Part shown: piece by piece, positions 26,262-34,593 of the stretch | How positions within the stretch are numbered: the stretch's first letter is position 1 | Layout of the letters: every line of letters begins with the position of its first letter | Assembly (NCBI GenBank): GCA_963656065.1 | Contig: CAVKGV010000007.1 | Coordinates: 62,001-126,000, forward strand | Direction: 5' to 3' | DNA from: Hallerella sp963656065 | GTDB taxonomy: Bacteria; Fibrobacterota; Fibrobacteria; Fibrobacterales; Fibrobacteraceae | Length of the DNA stretch: 64,000 nucleotides | Notes under the pieces: model-generated | The model's input: the letters and a program-made list of their open reading frames with translations, nothing else | Told to the model about the DNA's origin: nothing | Database searches by the model: none | Program-made: the position numbers and the translations under genes

Positions 26262-28355
26262 CTACTTTTTGAGCAAAGGCTGGGCCGCTTTCGCACTGAA
26301 GAGAATCGTCGAAAGATTGTGGAATAGTGCCGCGGTTGCCGGAGGCAAAAATCCAAACAGCCCGCTGAACATCAGGGCCGTATTGACCACGACGATACTT
26401 GCGTTGTTGTTGTCAATCTTTTTCATCAGCCGGATTCCTATTGTCCGAATTTTAACGAGCCCTTCTAATCCGTCATCGGCGGAAAGTACGATGTCTGCGG
26501 TTTCTCCGGTGATCGCTGCGCTGTCTCCCATCGCAATTCCCGCATCAGCTGTCGCCAGTGCAGGAGCATCGTTGATGCCGTCGCCTATCATGATGACTTT
26601 GTGCCCGGCTTTCTTTTGCTTGGAAATGTAGGAAACTTTGTCTTCGGGAAGCGCCCGGGAAATGTAGTGATCGATTCCTGTCTGAGAGGCTGCGGTTCTC
26701 GCGGCGCCTTCGTCGTCTCCGGTGATCATCGTGCAGTTGACAATCCCGCTCCGATGCAGGGTGTCGATGATTTCCCGCGCATTTTCCCGGACCGGATCCG
26801 TTATGGCGAGAATTCCCAGAAGCTTTCCCTTTTCGGCGAGATACAGCAGGGACTCTCCATTTTCCAACGCTTCTTTCTGAATTTTTTCGAGCCCGGCTGG
26901 AACTTTTATTTTTTCATCTTCAAAGATAAAATGCTTGCTTCCGATAAGGAGCTTTTTCCCGTTTAGGGTTGTCGCAATGCCGTGTGCGATGACATATTCA
27001 ACTTTTGCGTGATCTTCTGGATGCCGTAATCTCTTTGCGTTGGAGGCTTGGACAATCGCTTTGGCTACGGGATGCGCAAAGTGTTCTTCGAGACATGCCG
27101 CAATTCGAAGAACGTCGTTCTCGTCTAGTCCTTGGAAGGGAATGATCCGGGAAAGTCTTGGCGTCGCGGCGGTCAACGTTCCCGTCTTGTCGAATATGAC
27201 CGTATCCGCATTTGCCGCATCTTCGAAAAATTTTCCGCCTTTCACCAGGATACCGTTCTGTGCCGCTTCGCGCATCGCGCTGAGAATGGCTATCGGGGCG
27301 GCGAGCTTCATCGCGCAGGAATAGTCCACCATAAGTGTCGCAAGCGTCTTTGTGATATTGCGCGTCACAAGGAACGTTCCGAGTGCAAGAAGAAAATTGT
27401 ACTTGACAAGCTGATCGGCGAGTTTTTCGGAACGGATCTGCGAAGAAACTTTATACTGTTGCGATGAATCGATCATCGAAAGAATGTTCTGGACTTTCGT
27501 CTGGTTGCCGACGACGCGAACCTTGACAAAAAGTTCTCCTTCCGTGACGACTGTCCCGGCAAATACCGTCATGGAAATCTGCTTTTCGACGGGAAGAGGC
27601 TCGCCGGTAATCGTGGATTGATCGACCAGGGCTTCTCCGCGGATGACTTCTCCGTCGGCGGGAATCATTCCCCCGGTGCGGACGGCAATCGTATCTCCCG
27701 GCTTGATTTCGTACAAGTGAACCGTCTTCTCGGATTTTCCCTGCACCAGCTGGACTTTATCGTTTTCGGAAAGAATCGTATTCGCCAGGTTGCTGTATGA
27801 TTCTTTCTTGGTAAAGTCTTCGATGGTCTCGCCGACATTCAGCATGAAATTGATGTTCGCCGCAGTCGAAATGTCCCCGGTCACGACGGACATCGTAATC
27901 GCGGTCGCATCGAGAACTTCGGCGCGGAACGGCTCTCCGGAAGCGAGCGTCTTCAAGCCTTTCCAGATTCGGGGTGTGAGATCCAGAATGCGTAGCGCTA
28001 GGCAAATCTGCGGTGGCAAAAACTTTTTGAAATAGTGCGTCATCGCCATTTGAGCGAGAACGCTAAGCAGGCTTGGCGTTTTTTTCGGGACCTCTACAGA
28101 GGCGAGCATTTCTTCGTCATCGAGATACTTGGATGTCATTGCCTTGAAAAGCGCGATGACTTCTTTTTCGGACAGCTTCTGGATGTCGTAGAAAATTAAA
28201 AACGCCGCGGTAATCGTATTTACCGTAACCTGCAAAACCCCTTCTTGAACGGAAAGCAGGCTCTGTGCGAGTGCTGCTTGCTTTGACGTGATTTCCGTCT
28301 TGTCGTATCCAACTCGGATGCGCCCAGGCAAAGAATGTTTGATATAGAATTGCAT
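26262..28355 (-). CDS. Heavy-metal-type (P1B-like) P-type ATPase
   Basis: The 697-residue protein pumps a metal cation with ATP hydrolysis. It has an N-terminal HMA-like fold (LPGRIRVGYDKTEIT) without the CxxC metal motif. The actuator loop has STITGEPLPVEKQ, the phosphorylation site is DKTGTLT at about residue 386, and the hinge is MIGDGINDAP at about 587. In the membrane helix where P1B ATPases usually have CPC or SPC it reads DYSCAMKLAAPIA. That form occurs in a separate group around CtpC and Firmicute homologues, so the substrate is open; manganese or iron/zinc are possible. A small DUF6110-like gene lies just upstream on the same strand, as often seen with this ATPase group. Confidence 0.88.
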   Translation of the reverse strand: MQFYIKHSLPGRIRVGYDKTEITSKQAALAQSLLSVQEGVLQVTVNTITAAFLIFYDIQKLSEKEVIALFKAMTSKYLDDEEMLASVEVPKKTPSLLSVLAQMAMTHYFKKFLPPQICLALRILDLTPRIWKGLKTLASGEPFRAEVLDATAITMSVVTGDISTAANINFMLNVGETIEDFTKKESYSNLANTILSENDKVQLVQGKSEKTVHLYEIKPGDTIAVRTGGMIPADGEVIRGEALVDQSTITGEPLPVEKQISMTVFAGTVVTEGELFVKVRVVGNQTKVQNILSMIDSSQQYKVSSQIRSEKLADQLVKYNFLLALGTFLVTRNITKTLATLMVDYSCAMKLAAPIAILSAMREAAQNGILVKGGKFFEDAANADTVIFDKTGTLTAATPRLSRIIPFQGLDENDVLRIAACLEEHFAHPVAKAIVQASNAKRLRHPEDHAKVEYVIAHGIATTLNGKKLLIGSKHFIFEDEKIKVPAGLEKIQKEALENGESLLYLAEKGKLLGILAITDPVRENAREIIDTLHRSGIVNCTMITGDDEGAARTAASQTGIDHYISRALPEDKVSYISKQKKAGHKVIMIGDGINDAPALATADAGIAMGDSAAITGETADIVLSADDGLEGLVKIRTIGIRLMKKIDNNNASIVVVNTALMFSGLFGFLPPATAALFHNLSTILFSAKAAQPLLKK

Positions 28356-28390
28356 GAATTCACCCGATGTCGGAAACGGATTTTTTTTGA

Positions 28391-28609
28391 TTACTTCTTG
28401 GCGGTCTTTTTCTTCTGCTCCGCTTCGGCGGTCAGATCTTCGGCATCTTCCTTGACTTCCTCGACGAACTGGGTCGCGTCGCTCTTGAGCTTTAGCCCGG
28501 CGCTCATCACGCGTGCGCAGCTTTTACGGAAACAGGCTGTTTTGAAAACCTGGACGGCTGCGATTCCTGCGACGGCGCCGATTAAAAACATTTTCATGTT
28601 GCTTTTCAT
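28391..28609 (-). CDS. Small membrane-anchored DUF6110-like protein
   Basis: The 72-residue product has one N-terminal membrane segment (MFLIGAVAGIAAVQVF). A short cysteine-containing stretch (TACFRKSCARVMSAG) follows, then a charged helical tail ending in lysines. It lies 35 bases upstream of the P-type ATPase on the same strand. Similar small proteins, DUF6110, sit beside such ATPases in other genomes, so it may be an accessory or regulatory subunit. The two cysteines could bind metal, but that is inference. Confidence 0.7.
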   Translation of the reverse strand: MKSNMKMFLIGAVAGIAAVQVFKTACFRKSCARVMSAGLKLKSDATQFVEEVKEDAEDLTAEAEQKKKTAKK

Positions 28610-28730
28610 AGATTACCTCGTTGTGTTGAAACGATTTCTTTTGGAAATCCCTATAAAACTATAAATTTTCCTGGCAAAAGGCGGTTTGTTAGACGTGTCT
28701 TCCCGACTTCCCGTTTTTCCAAAAAGAAGA

Positions 28731-28754
28731 CCGATAAAAACTGCTTTTTACCGG
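28731..28754 (-). terminator. Possible terminator of the flavodoxin gene
   Basis: On the minus strand CCGGTAAAAA pairs with TTTTTATCGG around GCAG with one mismatch, followed by TCTTCTTTTTGG. The tract after the hairpin is T-rich but interrupted, so termination is likely but not certain. Confidence 0.55.
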
Positions 28755-28781
28755 CCTTCCAGGAGACAAATTTAAGGCGGA

Positions 28782-29207
28782 TTAGCTGGCGAGTGCCGCA
28801 CCCAATTTTTTGCAGTTTTCAAGAACTTCGTCGTTCGGGGATTCTTCCGCAATGACGCTTTCCGAGGCTTTAACGGGCTTTCCGTCAAAGCAGTCCGCTT
28901 CCCACGATTTCATCCATTCACCGCCGCCCCAGCCGTAAGAACCGAACAGGGCGACTTTTTTCCCGGCAAGTTTTTCTTTTAGGCTGTTGTACAGCGGGGC
29001 AAATTCGGAATCTTCCAGTTCCTCGGAACCCATTGCCGGGCATCCGAGAGCGAAGGCGTCAAACGAGTCCGCGTCGGCAATGTTAAATTCGCTGCAGGAG
29101 AAAAGTTTCGCTTCGGCTCCGGCTGCTGTCGCTCCGTCGAAAACGCTTTTCGCCATCGTTTCCGTGTTGCCCGTACCGCTCCAATAGATAACGGCTACTT
29201 TCATCAT
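28782..29207 (-). CDS. Flavodoxin
   Basis: Flavodoxin is a small FMN electron carrier that replaces ferredoxin when iron is scarce. The 141-residue product has the FMN phosphate loop WSGTGNTETMA near residue 9. The second FMN contact is FGSYGWGGGEWM in the middle, and LGCPAMGSEELE supplies the 50s loop, so the fold appears complete. Two start codons, ATG 29207 and ATG 29204, are adjacent. A strong promoter with two palindromic operators precedes it, which fits metal- or iron-controlled expression. The downstream neighbours are metal genes. Confidence 0.92.
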   Translation of the reverse strand: MMKVAVIYWSGTGNTETMAKSVFDGATAAGAEAKLFSCSEFNIADADSFDAFALGCPAMGSEELEDSEFAPLYNSLKEKLAGKKVALFGSYGWGGGEWMKSWEADCFDGKPVKASESVIAEESPNDEVLENCKKLGAALAS

Positions 29208-29218
29208 CGAATCCTTTG

Positions 29219-29278
29219 TTAGTTTAGACTAATTTTTGTGAACAATATACATTGAAAACGATTGTTAGTCAAGACTAA
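29219..29278 (-). promoter_or_regulatory. Flavodoxin promoter with two TTAGT palindromic operators
   Basis: On the minus strand TTGACT (29272-29267) and TATATT (29249-29244) form a sigma-70 promoter with a 17-base spacer. The palindrome TTAGTCAAGACTAA at 29265-29278 overlaps the -35 box. A second, TTAGTTTAGACTAA at 29219-29232, lies just after the expected transcription start. This arrangement resembles DtxR/MntR/IdeR-type repressor sites, whose boxes are TTAG-N-CTAA palindromes. The regulator gene is not in the window. Confidence 0.7.
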
Positions 29279-29322
29279 AAATGAAAATTTTTGCAGTGAT
29301 CTTTCAAATTAAAACGGAAAGC

Positions 29323-30102
29323 CTATCCCAATGCGATGTCGAGAACCATCATCAGGCTGAAACCGATAGCGAAAAATATCGTCCCGATATTGGAATGGGG
29401 ACCTTCGGCTGTTTCGGGAATCAGTTCTTCGACGACGACGTAGATCATGGCGCCGGCGGCAAAGCTCAAAAGATAGGGCATGACGGGCGTGATGAACGAG
29501 GCCGCTAAAATTGTCAGCGCCCCGCCGACAGGTTCGACGATTCCTGAGAGAATCCCGCAAAAGAACGCTTTACGGGAACGAAAACCGGCGGCTTTGAGCG
29601 GCATGGAGATGATGGCGCCTTCGGGAATGTTCTGGATGGCGATTCCGATGGAAAGCGCGAGCGCGCCCGCCAAGGTAATTGTCGAATTTCCGCTGAGAAT
29701 CCCTCCAAAGACCGCTCCGACGGCCATCCCTTCGGGAATGTTGTGCAGCGTGACGGCGAGGAGAAGCATTGTCGTGCGCTGCAAGTGCGAACGGGGACCT
29801 TCCGGTTCCTTGGCGTGTTGATGCAGGTGCGGGATGAGATGATCGAGGGCGAGCAGGAATAAAATCCCTATCCAGAATCCGACAACCGCCGGGACAAAGG
29901 CTAATCGTCCCATTTCCTCGGACTGCTCGAGCGCGGGAATGAGAAGGCTCCAGATGGACGCTGCGACCATGACGCCGCCGGCAAATCCGGTAAGCATCCT
30001 TTCGACAGAACGCTTTAGCTTGTTTCTCAGGAAGAATACAAAAGCCGCTCCGATGGCGGTTCCGAAAAACGGAATGAAAAGTCCGGACAGGAGGATTTCC
30101 AT
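29323..30102 (-). CDS. ZIP-family metal transporter
   Basis: ZIP proteins import divalent cations, mainly zinc, iron or manganese. The 259-residue protein has eight or so membrane helices, a histidine-rich loop (DHLIPHLHQHAKEPEG) and the metal-site helices with TLHNIPEGMAVG and AIQNIPEGAI, which carry the HNxPEG/xNxPEG signature. The GufA/ZupT branch is the closest by eye. It lies between a nickel/cobalt-type exporter gene and flavodoxin on the same strand. The direction of transport is inferred from the family. Confidence 0.9.
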   Translation of the reverse strand: MEILLSGLFIPFFGTAIGAAFVFFLRNKLKRSVERMLTGFAGGVMVAASIWSLLIPALEQSEEMGRLAFVPAVVGFWIGILFLLALDHLIPHLHQHAKEPEGPRSHLQRTTMLLLAVTLHNIPEGMAVGAVFGGILSGNSTITLAGALALSIGIAIQNIPEGAIISMPLKAAGFRSRKAFFCGILSGIVEPVGGALTILAASFITPVMPYLLSFAAGAMIYVVVEELIPETAEGPHSNIGTIFFAIGFSLMMVLDIALG

Positions 30103-30134
30103 GATACCAATCTAACAAAATGGTGGAAAAGATC

Positions 30135-31124
30135 TCATCGCACGTTCAGAATCAGAAAAATCCCGAGCAAGGAAATGCAGACTCCGCACAAGAGGGAAAT
30201 TCCCGTGTTGATATAGGTCGCGTATCGCTGCAATTTGTTCACGTGGGTAAGGCTTCCGTCGATTCCGCGGCGGATAAAAATGGCGGCGATGCCGAAAGCC
30301 GTGTTGGTGACGGCCATACCGATTCCGATGGCGACCGCTCCGCAGAGGGCAAGGCCCGGCAGATCGTTCAAAAGGCAGAAGAAGACTACCAGGGCGACCG
30401 CTGGGCAGGGGACAATTCCCGTGATGAAGGCTAACCAAAGAAGTTCTTTCCAACTGGCCGCCTTTGCGCTTTTGCCGTCCGCATGCCCCTTGACTGTTTC
30501 CCGAATGGAAATGGCGATGAGAAGAATTCCCGTGAGGATTATCAGCGCGTAACTCGCCTTTTCGATGTTGATACGGCTCGCTTCGAAAATGGGAAAGAGC
30601 GTCGCCTTGGCAATTCCATACAGGGCGAACAGCAGGACGACGGCGGATAGCGTGTGGATGACCGTGATGGAAGTTCCTAGCCCCACGCCTTGCAACATCT
30701 TTCCCTTGCGGGCGATGAAATAGCTGGCGACGATTGTCTTGCCGTGCCCCGGTCCGATGGCGTGAATCAACCCGTAGATGAAACAGACGAGGATGAAAAG
30801 ACAGATGCTGTTGGACTGTCCGTTTTTCAGATTGTAAGCCTGGACGGAAATTTTTTCCCGGAGCGTTTTTTGCGAGGAAACAAGCCATTCCCACATGGCG
30901 TCGGAACCGATGAAGAAATAGCTGGAAGTCGTCTTGATGTCGTCCGCCTTGACCGTCGGAACTTTGACTGCACTGGAATCCTTGACGCTTTCCGTTTTGA
31001 CTGCCGCACTTTTTTTGAATTCGAATTTTTTTTGGCTGACGTCTGCAAAGGATAGGCTACATGTGCAGAATAAACAGGCGAAGAATATCGGCAAAAACCT
31101 ATTCAGCTTTTTTAAATCGAACAT
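30135..31124 (-). CDS. NicO-family nickel/cobalt transporter
   Basis: The 329-residue membrane protein has a signal-like first segment and a variable soluble region at about 28-95. The transporter core follows, with HAIGPGHGKT, then SITVIHTLSAV and GIVPCPAVALVV motifs, and about seven membrane helices. NicO/RcnA proteins move nickel or cobalt; direction varies. It overlaps the DUF1007 gene by 26 bases on the same strand. DUF1007 proteins often accompany NicO, as a likely substrate-binding or accessory partner. The pair lies upstream of the ZIP gene, so one metal operon is plausible. Confidence 0.85.
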   Translation of the reverse strand: MFDLKKLNRFLPIFFACLFCTCSLSFADVSQKKFEFKKSAAVKTESVKDSSAVKVPTVKADDIKTTSSYFFIGSDAMWEWLVSSQKTLREKISVQAYNLKNGQSNSICLFILVCFIYGLIHAIGPGHGKTIVASYFIARKGKMLQGVGLGTSITVIHTLSAVVLLFALYGIAKATLFPIFEASRINIEKASYALIILTGILLIAISIRETVKGHADGKSAKAASWKELLWLAFITGIVPCPAVALVVFFCLLNDLPGLALCGAVAIGIGMAVTNTAFGIAAIFIRRGIDGSLTHVNKLQRYATYINTGISLLCGVCISLLGIFLILNVR

Positions 31125-31692
31125 AAAGCCCCTTTACCGAATTTGAAAAATTCTTGAATTGAGTCAGGTCGGAAAGCGAATCGACGAAGTATTCCACGTC
31201 GATTGAATCCGGAGCCTTGATCTTGCTTTGTTCCATGTCCGTGGTAATCAGAATGTAATTCGTCGGATCGGTGACGGCAATGACTAACATCATATAATCG
31301 GCAGAAAGAGCGGGAATATCGAACGCGTTTAAAAATTCAACGATGAGCTGTCCCTCTTTGCTGATGGAAACCTTGAGGTCTCTTGCTTCGTGCGGCGGGA
31401 AAAATTGGGAGCCGTCTCCGATGTAGTTGAACCGGCTGAACTCCTTGGCCGCTTCGACGACCTGTTCGCGGTAAAGTGAAAGTTCGTCCGTTTCGAAAAT
31501 TCCGTTCTGGTTCTTGTCTCCGGCGGCGATCATCGCCTGGCTGTAGATAAGATCGAAAACCCATTTGTTCTGGACTCCGACGAATCCTTTTTCGTCAAAT
31601 GTCAGATCGATCGTCGCATCGATAAAGACGTGCGGATGTGCCGCGACAAGTCCTGCAAAAAGGCAGATGTAACCAAGGATTTTTTTCTTCAC
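31099..31692 (-). CDS. DUF1007 family periplasmic protein
   Basis: The 197-residue product has a signal peptide and the family hallmark AHPHVFIDATIDLTF just after it. A calcium-loop-like acidic DKNQNGIFETDEL follows, then a beta-rich body ending YVRFKKAE. DUF1007 proteins occur next to NicO transporters and are thought to be extracytoplasmic metal-handling partners. The start is GTG 31692, with a TATATT box 6 bases before it and no ribosome site, so the transcript may be leaderless. It overlaps the NicO gene by 26 bases. Confidence 0.85.
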   Translation of the reverse strand: MKKKILGYICLFAGLVAAHPHVFIDATIDLTFDEKGFVGVQNKWVFDLIYSQAMIAAGDKNQNGIFETDELSLYREQVVEAAKEFSRFNYIGDGSQFFPPHEARDLKVSISKEGQLIVEFLNAFDIPALSADYMMLVIAVTDPTNYILITTDMEQSKIKAPDSIDVEYFVDSLSDLTQFKNFSNSVKGLYVRFKKAE

Positions 31693-31737
31693 AAACTAAA
31701 TATATCTTAAAAACAAAAACCGGCATCGCAGTCTATC

Positions 31738-33084
31738 TTACTTTTCGACAACTTTTCCCGAGATTTCGCGGAAACCGTTCCCTTGGAAAGGATCGTTTTT
31801 TCCGAGTTCCAAATGGTAGAACATCTGTTCTACGAGAATTTCCGTGTTGAAATCAAAGGAATCTACCCGGAGCAGGTAGCTTTCGATTGTATTGTCGAAA
31901 GCGACCAGGTAGGGAATCTTTCCGATTGCGCCTTCTTCTTCTAGCTCACGCAAGAGTCCGGCGATTTCGTCATTTGCGGGAATCCACACGCTTTCATCGC
32001 CAATGGTTTGGATAATCTTTTTCAAGATTTTTTTCTCGCCGCGCTTTGCGCGTAATTCAACGCTGAACTTGGGACCGTTATTGCTTGCTATCTTTCGAAA
32101 ATCCCAGGGGCTGGCGAAGTCGGAATCGGTAAAGGCGTGAATTTCCAGTCCGCTTTCCCTAAGGCCTTGTAATCTGTCTCTAGACCAGGAGCTCGCATGA
32201 TAGGGGGAAATATAGGCGGCTTTTGAAAAGCCTTTTTTCAAAAGAAACCGTCCCAAAAATATGCCCGGTTTTTTCCCGAAAGTCGAATTGAAAAACGCCC
32301 AATTTTCACGGTTTAGAAAAGTCTTGGATAGCGAACCGAGCGGATGTTCCCACCAAACTGAAATCGGGACGGAAACCGTCTTGAGTTTTGAAAGGATTCG
32401 TTGCGGATTCCCCATGAGCATCGTAGAAAGAATGATGCCGATGATCTTCGGATAATCCGCTAGTTCTTTGACATTTCCATTCCGGTCGATAAATTTTTCA
32501 GAGGATTCGTCGAATCCCAACAATCTTAACTTGAAACGTTTTTTTGCGCCGGTCTGGTAGGCAAACCGGATGAAATCCATTTCGCGTTCGCTGGCGGGAG
32601 AAAATTCGCCCCACGACGATGAGCGTGTAACGAGCAAAATCTCGGATTCCTTCGAGCGTTCTTTTTGTTTCGGGAAAAAATATCTGCCTGTCCCTTCGCG
32701 TGTAAGGAGACCTTCCTTTAATTTGCCTTGTAAAAATTGGCGCATCCGAAAAGTCGATACGCGATAGCGGGAAGAAAGTTCTTTTTGCGAGGGAAGCGGA
32801 TCTTGAAAAGAAAAGATTCCTGCCCGGATATCCGACTGGAATTTTTCCGAGAGCGAACCGTTCCGTGTATTTTGTAGGGACAAGGCTTTGTTGGTTGAAG
32901 CTCCCCAGAAGCATCCCTTTCCGGGAATCGTATGGATGATTCGATGTTTCGAAAGTTCGTGCAAGGCGCGCTGGACGGTAGCCGAAGCCGCGTTCAGGGA
33001 TTTCATCAGCGTTCTTACCGAGGGAAGCCTGTCTCCGTCGGCATGGACGCTTTGCAGGAGCGCCTTGACGATTTCGTCTTTCAT
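31738..33084 (-). CDS. GntR-like regulator with two winged-helix domains and sugar-sensor domain
   Basis: The 448-residue protein has two GntR-type winged helices in tandem. The first at about 3-62 contains DRLPSVRTLMKSLNAASATV and ends HTIPGKGCFWG. The second at about 77-140 contains LPSQKELSSRYRVSTFRMRQ and ends LTREGTGRYFF. A LacI-type periplasmic-binding fold follows at about 150-440. Most GntR proteins have one DNA-binding domain, so this is unusual. It shares an ATGA overlap with the GH16 lichenase gene upstream, pointing to regulation of that gene or its operon by a sugar. The ligand is unknown. Repeats upstream of the lichenase could be its operators. Confidence 0.75.
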   Translation of the reverse strand: MKDEIVKALLQSVHADGDRLPSVRTLMKSLNAASATVQRALHELSKHRIIHTIPGKGCFWGASTNKALSLQNTRNGSLSEKFQSDIRAGIFSFQDPLPSQKELSSRYRVSTFRMRQFLQGKLKEGLLTREGTGRYFFPKQKERSKESEILLVTRSSSWGEFSPASEREMDFIRFAYQTGAKKRFKLRLLGFDESSEKFIDRNGNVKELADYPKIIGIILSTMLMGNPQRILSKLKTVSVPISVWWEHPLGSLSKTFLNRENWAFFNSTFGKKPGIFLGRFLLKKGFSKAAYISPYHASSWSRDRLQGLRESGLEIHAFTDSDFASPWDFRKIASNNGPKFSVELRAKRGEKKILKKIIQTIGDESVWIPANDEIAGLLRELEEEGAIGKIPYLVAFDNTIESYLLRVDSFDFNTEILVEQMFYHLELGKNDPFQGNGFREISGKVVEK

Positions 33085-33992
33085 TTTTCTTTCAGTCCTT
33101 TGTAGCGACCGATCAGGTCAAAGGTTTTAAGAGCTTCCGGGTGTGATATGGCGGAATGGATGGATGAATTTTTGCGGATAGCTGTCGGGTCATCCTTGGG
33201 AACGTTTCCTTGGAAGCCTTCTTCTCCGGCCTTGGTGATGCTCAAGACCAGATGTCCATCCAAAACGGTGACGTTTTCCGGGCTCATCGTGACGCGGTTT
33301 CCGTCAAAAGTCCAGTCTCCGGTAGCCCAGCGGTTGTCGTCGAATGCATCGAAATCGTCCGTCCAGGCGAGCGTAAAGTCGGATCCGTTTTCTCCGGCGC
33401 CGGGCGTGTAAGTGTAAACTTTCACCCAGTCGATAAATTGGTGGACGGGCAGAATCGATTCGTCAAAGGCTCCGACCCAGGCTTCGCTTTCCGAAGACCA
33501 CAGATTGAAACGCAATCCCTGCTCGCGGATGAGAGCCGCAACCTGTCCCTTGGTATCGTTGGAATCGGTCATCGTCTTTCGTACGACTACTCCATCGATG
33601 ATCCAGGAAACGTATGTCGGAGTCCATTCCATGCCGTATGTATGGTATCCTTGGTTGGCTGCGGGAGAAAGGGCGTGGTGCTTTTCGCTTGTCTTTTTCT
33701 TTTCGGCAGTTCCCGTGATGATATTCGATTGGAAACTTTCCGGCTTCTTGCCGAGAATTTCGATATCGACTTCGACCCAGGGCTCTTCGCCGCCCATATA
33801 GGAATCGTTGTGGTAGAGAAACATGGAACTGACAAGTCCCGAACCCGCTGCCATCAGCATCCGGGCTTCGTATTTTCCATACATCTGGGTATCGCGGGTG
33901 TAAAGTTCCGCACCCGAATAATCTTTGTCTTGCGCCATGAGCGTTGATGAAAGAATGCCGACGGTGAACATTAGAACCTTTTGAATTTTCAT
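33081..33992 (-). CDS. GH16 1,3-1,4-beta-glucanase (lichenase), circularly permuted
   Basis: The enzyme hydrolyses mixed-linkage beta-glucan. The 303-residue protein starts with a signal peptide (MKIQKVLMF to LMA), so it is secreted. The catalytic motif EVDIE at residues 74-78 carries the nucleophile and acid/base glutamates. The fold halves are in the swapped order known from F. succinogenes lichenase: catalytic half first, then SDFTLAWTDDFDAFDDNRWA, which is N-terminal in Bacillus enzymes. The linker and C-terminus are short and end LKTFDLIGRYKG, a possible remnant of a sorting domain. ATG 33992 follows AGGA; the longer frame from 34019 lacks one. It overlaps the regulator gene by 4 bases. 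Confidence 0.93.
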   Translation of the reverse strand: MKIQKVLMFTVGILSSTLMAQDKDYSGAELYTRDTQMYGKYEARMLMAAGSGLVSSMFLYHNDSYMGGEEPWVEVDIEILGKKPESFQSNIITGTAEKKKTSEKHHALSPAANQGYHTYGMEWTPTYVSWIIDGVVVRKTMTDSNDTKGQVAALIREQGLRFNLWSSESEAWVGAFDESILPVHQFIDWVKVYTYTPGAGENGSDFTLAWTDDFDAFDDNRWATGDWTFDGNRVTMSPENVTVLDGHLVLSITKAGEEGFQGNVPKDDPTAIRKNSSIHSAISHPEALKTFDLIGRYKGLKEK

Positions 33993-34055
33993 AGGAATAT
34001 CCTCGTTTGGGGTCATCAAAAAGATAGGTTCGTATTGAAAGGAATCCTAATGTTT

Positions 34056-34092
34056 CTATTTTAAAATAGATAATTCTGTATCAAGTGTATCA
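34056..34092 (-). promoter_or_regulatory. Candidate operator and promoter region of the lichenase gene
   Basis: A perfect 14-base palindrome CTATTTTAAAATAG (34056-34069) is followed by two direct copies of TGTATCA (34077-34083 and 34086-34092). On the minus strand, TTGATA and TAAAAT lie 15 bases apart here and could form a weak promoter. Possible binding sites for the dual-winged-helix regulator encoded downstream. Confidence 0.4.
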
Positions 34093-34532
34093 GTTGTTCG
34101 AAAAATCCGATAGAATTTTTGTACAATGTCATTCCTCACTCCACTCTCGGTTCTAACTCAGCGTGGCCATGGGGGTGGTTGCAAGGAAGGGGGACCTTGG
34201 CCTTTCGCAACTCGGAAAGGTCCTTCTACCTTGCCCCCCGCCGGGCAGGCGCATCCCCGCCGCTAGGCGGAAAAGGGTCGCTTCGCAGCAAAAATATCTC
34301 CACTCTCAGCTCTAAGCTCTGACTGGATCCTATCGCTCCGCGCAGCTACGCTCCAGGATGATCGCTAGAAGAAAAAGTTCGCTAAAACGCAATTCAACTC
34401 TCCACTCTTCACACTCCACAGTCATTCTGGAACGACCGAAGGGAGTGATAGAATCAGCTCTAAGCTCTGACTTGGATCCTATCGGTCGCGCTGCTTCCTC
34501 CAGGATGACAGAAGAGCGTTCATGTCCATCGT
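34093..34532. repeat. Non-coding region with dispersed repeat copies B and C
   Basis: No gene is seen. From about 34135 to 34290 is a GC-rich, hairpin-rich block containing GGGGGACC and CCTTGCCCCC arms. Positions 34301-34362 hold a partial repeat copy (C). Positions 34454-34523 hold copy B, which in reverse complement matches 10321-10390 at about 65 of 70 bases. AGAGTGGAGAGTTGA-type purine runs lie between them, mirroring the 10.2 kb region. Confidence 0.75.
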
Positions 34533-34566
34533 CATAAAAAAAGCAAGTCCTTTTTGAACTTGCTTC
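34533..34566 (-). terminator. Rho-independent terminator of serS
   Basis: On the minus strand AAGCAAGT pairs with ACTTGCTT around a 9-base loop, followed by TTTTTTA. It lies just beyond the serS stop codon. Confidence 0.85.
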
Positions 34567-34593
34567 TTGAAATTTCGAATGAAAATTCGGGAA

